Shown: positions 6,286 through 8,919 of the stretch, piece by piece
Numbering within the stretch: the first letter of the stretch is position 1
Layout: every line of letters begins with the position of its first letter
Assembly (NCBI GenBank): GCA_024276815.1
Contig: JAJRWM010000111.1
Location: 1-8,919, forward strand
DNA: 8,919 nt
Source of the DNA: a bacterium
GTDB lineage: Bacteria > JACRDZ01 > JAJRWM01
Direction of reading: 5' to 3'
Notes under the pieces: generated by a model
Database searches by the model: none
Told to the model about the DNA's origin: nothing
The model's input: the letters and a program-made list of their open reading frames with translations, nothing else
Made by a program: the position numbers and the translations under genes

Positions 6286-6951
6286 GTGTTTATAAACAAG
6301 ATTATCAGATCAAAAAGAAAAACCCTGGCGCTTTACGTAAAGGAAGACGGCTCTCTGCTGGTGTGTTCCCCCCGTTTTCTCAGCGACCGGTTCATTAACG
6401 AATTCGTTAAACAGAAAAAACGCTGGATTGAAAAAAAAAGAGAGCAGATTAAAGAGAGAGAAAAGTTCCAGGTCAATAAACAATTCAGCGAGGGCGAAGA
6501 GTTTTTGTTTCTGGGGAAAAGTTACGTTCTGCGCCTGGTTGACCAAAGGACGCCAAAATTAATTTTAGCCGAAGAGTTCAGGCTGGCGAAACCTTGTTTG
6601 CCGCGGGCGCGGGAAATTTTTATCACGTGGTACAAGCGGCAGGCCAGGGAATTTATTCTTCAACGGGTACCCGCTTTGATTTTGCTCACCGGCGGTTCCT
6701 ATAAAAAAATAAGAATAACTTCGGCAAGGCGCCGCTGGGGTTCCTGTAGTAGCTTGGGCAATTTGAATTTCAGTTGGCGGTTAATCATGGCGCCGCCCGA
6801 AATCATTGATTACGTAATTATCCACGAGTTGGTTCATTTGACGGAAAAAAACCACGCGAAACAGTTCTGGGGCAGGGTTGAAAAAGCGATGCCGGATTAC
6901 CAGGAGCGGCGGAACTGGCTAAAAACGCACGGCCACTTACTGATAATTTGA
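6286..6951 (+). CDS. YgjP-type (DUF45/M48-like) zinc metallopeptidase family protein
   Basis: A 221-residue cytoplasmic protein of the YgjP/DUF45 family (COG1451), related to SprT and M48 zinc metallopeptidases. An N-terminal IIRSKRKTLALYVKEDGSLLV segment opens it. A basic helical stretch follows (about 40-62), then the family motif RRRWGSCSS (148-156) and NFSWRLIMAP (161-170). The metal site HELVHLTEKNH gives H180, E181 and H184 as HExxH plus H190, followed by FW. Family length is typically 220-250 residues, so it is complete. The physiological substrate is not known. GTG at 6286 is chosen for its ribosome site and because the longer frame would translate repeat DNA. The gene stands alone, with repeat copies on both sides and a convergent gene downstream. 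Confidence 0.88.
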   Translation: MFINKIIRSKRKTLALYVKEDGSLLVCSPRFLSDRFINEFVKQKKRWIEKKREQIKEREKFQVNKQFSEGEEFLFLGKSYVLRLVDQRTPKLILAEEFRLAKPCLPRAREIFITWYKRQAREFILQRVPALILLTGGSYKKIRITSARRRWGSCSSLGNLNFSWRLIMAPPEIIDYVIIHELVHLTEKNHAKQFWGRVEKAMPDYQERRNWLKTHGHLLII

Positions 6952-6960
6952 TTTCCCAGG

Positions 6961-7112
6961 GCGTGTTGCGATCAGATGCAACGTCCTTTGCCGAAAGGCG
7001 CAATTTAAGTTTTAGTGCTGGACGACTCGCACGATAGATATGCAGGAGGCTATAGGGGGACGGTGTTTTTTCCCAAAAGAGTCCCCCTGGCAAAATACAG
7101 ACTTGATTGCAC
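6961..7112 (+). repeat. Repeat copy C, between ygjP and the cyclase gene
   Basis: It opens with the same 21 nt as 5970-5990, then the 30 nt shared with copy B (from TCCTTTGCC, 6984-7013). A 40-nt segment follows with GACTCGCACGATAGATATGC (7024-7043), and then a hairpin: AGGGGGAC (7054-7061) and GTCCCCCT (7081-7088) around GGTGTTTTTTCCCAAAAGA. The stem differs from copy B yet pairs perfectly, and the loop ends are the same. The right boundary is uncertain, between 7088 and about 7112. The hairpin lies inside the 3' end of the convergent cyclase gene. Confidence 0.8.
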
Positions 7113-7739
7113 TTTACTCAGTAAAACCCGGGCCGGCGCGCCGTCCGGCGTCTTTATTTTTAGCGGTAAACAAAGTAATTGATAATCACCCGGGGCAATT
7201 GATCTTAAATCAAGCCCTTCAATGGTTATCACGCCCGCTTCCAGCAGTATTTTATGAGTTAAGGGATTATCTGCCCGGTATTTTTCCACCGAAAAATAAT
7301 CGATGCCAACCAGCATAATCCTTTTTGCCACCAAAAACCGGGCCGCTTCGGGTTCGATGTAGACATAGTCTGGGACAAACTCACTCATACCAAGCAGGTT
7401 CGTGTTATCGGTCCTGAAAAGAACACGCTCCACACCATCCCAGTCCAGCTTAACCAGATCTTCAGGACCGATTGACTTAATCCCGGGTAAATCAAACACC
7501 CGGACCGGGCCGATCATTTTATTCAACATTAGCTGGTCCGCGGTCGGCTGGCCAGTCATGCTGTGTCCCGGGGCGTCGACATGGGTGCCGGTATGAACGC
7601 ACAGACGCAAGACGGAAACATTCGCCTTATCACCATTTTCGAGCGATTTATGAAGATCGATTCGGGGAGAAGGATTGGAAGGCCAGTTCAACATCCCTTC
7701 CCTGACCATCAACGTTACGTCCAGCCATTTTTCGGTCAT
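7050..7739 (-). CDS. Cyclase family protein (kynurenine formamidase-like metal hydrolase)
   Basis: A 229-residue member of the cyclase/KynB-like amidohydrolase family (PF04199 type). The metal-binding signature HTGTHVDAPGH gives H49, H53, D55 and H59. NWPSNPSP near the start and GDYQLLCLPLKI...DGAPARVLL (184-207) near the end are typical of the family. Members hydrolyse N-formylkynurenine or related amides and lactones; the substrate here cannot be told. The ATG (7739-7737) shares ATGA with the transketolase stop, so translation is coupled. Residues 208-229 extend past the usual family end, and the last 12 (RGTLLGKNTVPL) are read from the copy C hairpin. This suggests the repeat replaced the original stop. 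No kynurenine-pathway gene is in view, so a role linked to sugar or aromatic metabolism is only a guess. Confidence 0.85.
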   Translation of the reverse strand: MTEKWLDVTLMVREGMLNWPSNPSPRIDLHKSLENGDKANVSVLRLCVHTGTHVDAPGHSMTGQPTADQLMLNKMIGPVRVFDLPGIKSIGPEDLVKLDWDGVERVLFRTDNTNLLGMSEFVPDYVYIEPEAARFLVAKRIMLVGIDYFSVEKYRADNPLTHKILLEAGVITIEGLDLRSIAPGDYQLLCLPLKIKTPDGAPARVLLSKVQSSLYFARGTLLGKNTVPL

Positions 7740-8719
7740 TTCCTGCTGATTACCCTTTTGGCGGCCGCTTGAATCGCTGCCGAGTTAAGCCGATACTTAT
7801 CAATCAGCTCAGCGGCTTTCCCTGATTCGCCGAAGGTGTCGTTGACAGCGACCATTTCCATTGGCGCCGGGCAATGGCGTACCAGACACTCGGCGACAGC
7901 GCTACCCAGCCCGCCACTACCCTGATGCTCTTCGGCCGTGACCACAGCGCCCGTTTCCCGGGCGGCTTCGACCAGAGTTTCTGTGTCCAGCGGCTTAATA
8001 CCGGGATTATTGATTACAGTCGCTTGAATTCCCAGTCCGGCTAATTCTTCCGCCGCCAGGAGAGCTTCATAAACCAAGAAACCGCAGGCGATAATCGCGA
8101 CGTCGTTACCTTTCCGCAGCTTTTGCGCCTGACCGATAACAAAAGGCGTTTTTTCGCTGGTAAACACCGGAACTTTTTCCCGGCCGAAGCGGATATAAAC
8201 CGGCCCCCTGATTCCTGCGGCGGCCAGAACCGCCTTTTTGACTTCCAGAGCGTCGCCGGGAACGAGAACCGTCATATTGGGTAAACAGCGGGTAATGGCG
8301 ATGTCTTCCAGGGCCTGATGGGTGGCGCCGTCCTCACCGACATTCAACCCGGTGTGGGCGCCGATGATTTTTACGTTAGCTTCGCTGTAACAGACACTTA
8401 CCCTGATCTGATCCCAGTTGCGGCCCGGCGAAAACACGCCAAAGCTGGAAATGAACGGGATTTTCCCTTCGGAAGCCAGGCCCGCGCCAATGCCGGCCAT
8501 ATTCTGTTCCGCGACGCCTATTTCAAAAAAACGTTTCGGGTACTTATCCCGGAAATAAGCGGCCCGGGTCGAGTCGCTCAAATCAGCGCAGAGCACAACG
8601 ACCGATTCGTCCCGCTCTCCCAGTTCCAGCAGTCCCTGGCCGTAACCGTCCCGGGGCGATCTTTTTTCTATCCGGGCGGAAAAAAGCTCTTCAACTAAAA
8701 ACATTTCCGGATTTATCAT
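7736..8719 (-). CDS. Transketolase, C-terminal subunit (split type)
   Basis: A 327-residue pyrimidine-binding plus C-terminal half of a thiamine-diphosphate transketolase, which works with the N-terminal subunit encoded just upstream. FEIGVAEQN holds E71, the glutamate that activates the cofactor. GEDGATHQALEDIA (128-141) is the classic transketolase/DXS signature. A transketolase C-terminal domain follows at about 200-320. Transketolase moves two-carbon ketol units in the non-oxidative pentose phosphate pathway; split forms are common in archaea and anaerobic Firmicutes, and some may serve other ketol transfers. ATG at 8719-8717 is chosen because it overlaps the upstream stop as ATGA and has GGGA 6 nt before it. 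A TTG at 8731 or ATG at 8725 would extend it by only 4 or 2 residues. Confidence 0.92.
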   Translation of the reverse strand: MINPEMFLVEELFSARIEKRSPRDGYGQGLLELGERDESVVVLCADLSDSTRAAYFRDKYPKRFFEIGVAEQNMAGIGAGLASEGKIPFISSFGVFSPGRNWDQIRVSVCYSEANVKIIGAHTGLNVGEDGATHQALEDIAITRCLPNMTVLVPGDALEVKKAVLAAAGIRGPVYIRFGREKVPVFTSEKTPFVIGQAQKLRKGNDVAIIACGFLVYEALLAAEELAGLGIQATVINNPGIKPLDTETLVEAARETGAVVTAEEHQGSGGLGSAVAECLVRHCPAPMEMVAVNDTFGESGKAAELIDKYRLNSAAIQAAAKRVISRK

Positions 8720-8919
8720 TCGCATTCCCAACTTTTAATCTGACCCCGAAGCGTTCTGAGTTCTTTTAACGCCCGGGCGGCTTCAGCCGGCTTGGGCGGC
8801 GTGCCGTGCCAATGATAATCGGATTCCATAAAGTCAACTCCCTTGCCGGGAATGGTAAAGGCGACTATCGCCGTGGGTTTGGTCGAGACAGCCTTGGCCT
8901 TTTCGCAGGCGTCGATAAA
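8716..8919 (-). CDS. Transketolase, N-terminal subunit, C-terminal part only
   Basis: The frame enters from the right edge and runs 67 residues to TGA (8718-8716). GKGVDFME and DYHWHGTPP match the end of the cofactor-binding N-terminal half of transketolase, where the WHGT-type motif is typical. The tail KELRTLRGQIKSWECE is the usual helix ending split N-subunits. The stop overlaps the C-subunit start as ATGA, the same junction used between the C-subunit and the cyclase gene. The three genes therefore form one operon whose promoter lies outside the window. Confidence 0.88.
   Translation of the reverse strand, partial: FIDACEKAKAVSTKPTAIVAFTIPGKGVDFMESDYHWHGTPPKPAEAARALKELRTLRGQIKSWECE

Noticed and set aside
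5969-7112. CRISPR array, known riboswitch or tRNA
   Set aside because: The repeats are few, uneven in spacing and orientation, and have no uniform spacers. I did not recognise a cobalamin, c-di-GMP, T-box or other aptamer core. The four-stem fold lacks tRNA lengths and conserved tRNA bases.
8720-8731. TTG start at 8731 for the transketolase C-subunit
   Set aside because: ATG at 8719 forms the ATGA overlap with the upstream stop and has GGGA at a good distance. The extra four residues add nothing conserved.

Overview
The window reads as a chromosome segment of an anaerobic, low-to-mid GC Firmicute, probably a Clostridia-class organism of the Pelotomaculum/Desulfotomaculum kind. This is inferred from gene style only: Gram-positive Shine-Dalgarno sites, frequent TTG/GTG starts, a transketolase split into two subunits, radical-SAM genes, and a GT2 + YfhO-type surface glycosylation pair. 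No marker gene fixes the taxon.

Layout. (1) 1-272: the first codons of an unrecognised minus-strand gene with a good promoter, then a gene-poor stretch with a GC-rich palindrome that may be a terminator. (2) 273-3534, minus strand: a polyprenyl-phosphate glycosyltransferase (GT2) gene interrupted by one in-frame TAA, overlapping a 777-residue YfhO-type membrane glycosyltransferase gene. Such pairs decorate envelope polymers: the GT2 loads a lipid-phosphate carrier and YfhO transfers the sugar outside the membrane. (3) 3535-3708: a divergent promoter region. (4) 3709-5968, plus strand: rimO (ribosomal protein S12 methylthiotransferase), overlapped by 8 nt by a PflX-like radical-SAM gene with a TTG start. 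(5) 5960-6285 and 6952-7112: a mosaic of a short palindromic repeat family on both sides of a YgjP-type metallopeptidase gene (6286-6951). (6) 7050-8919, minus strand: the two halves of a split transketolase and a cyclase/kynurenine-formamidase-like hydrolase, joined by two ATGA stop/start overlaps.

The most unusual part is the repeat family around ygjP. Three copies carry hairpins whose outer stems differ in sequence but remain perfectly paired, while the T-run/A-run pattern inside is kept. One copy is inverted next to another, giving a 16-bp perfect inverted repeat about 236 bp across. One copy supplies the last codons and the stop of the cyclase gene; another abuts, and may fold with, the end of the PflX-like gene. 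No transposase is present, so any mobilising enzyme would have to act in trans. I see no clear new defence or biosynthetic system. The repeats and the interrupted glycosyltransferase are the best leads.
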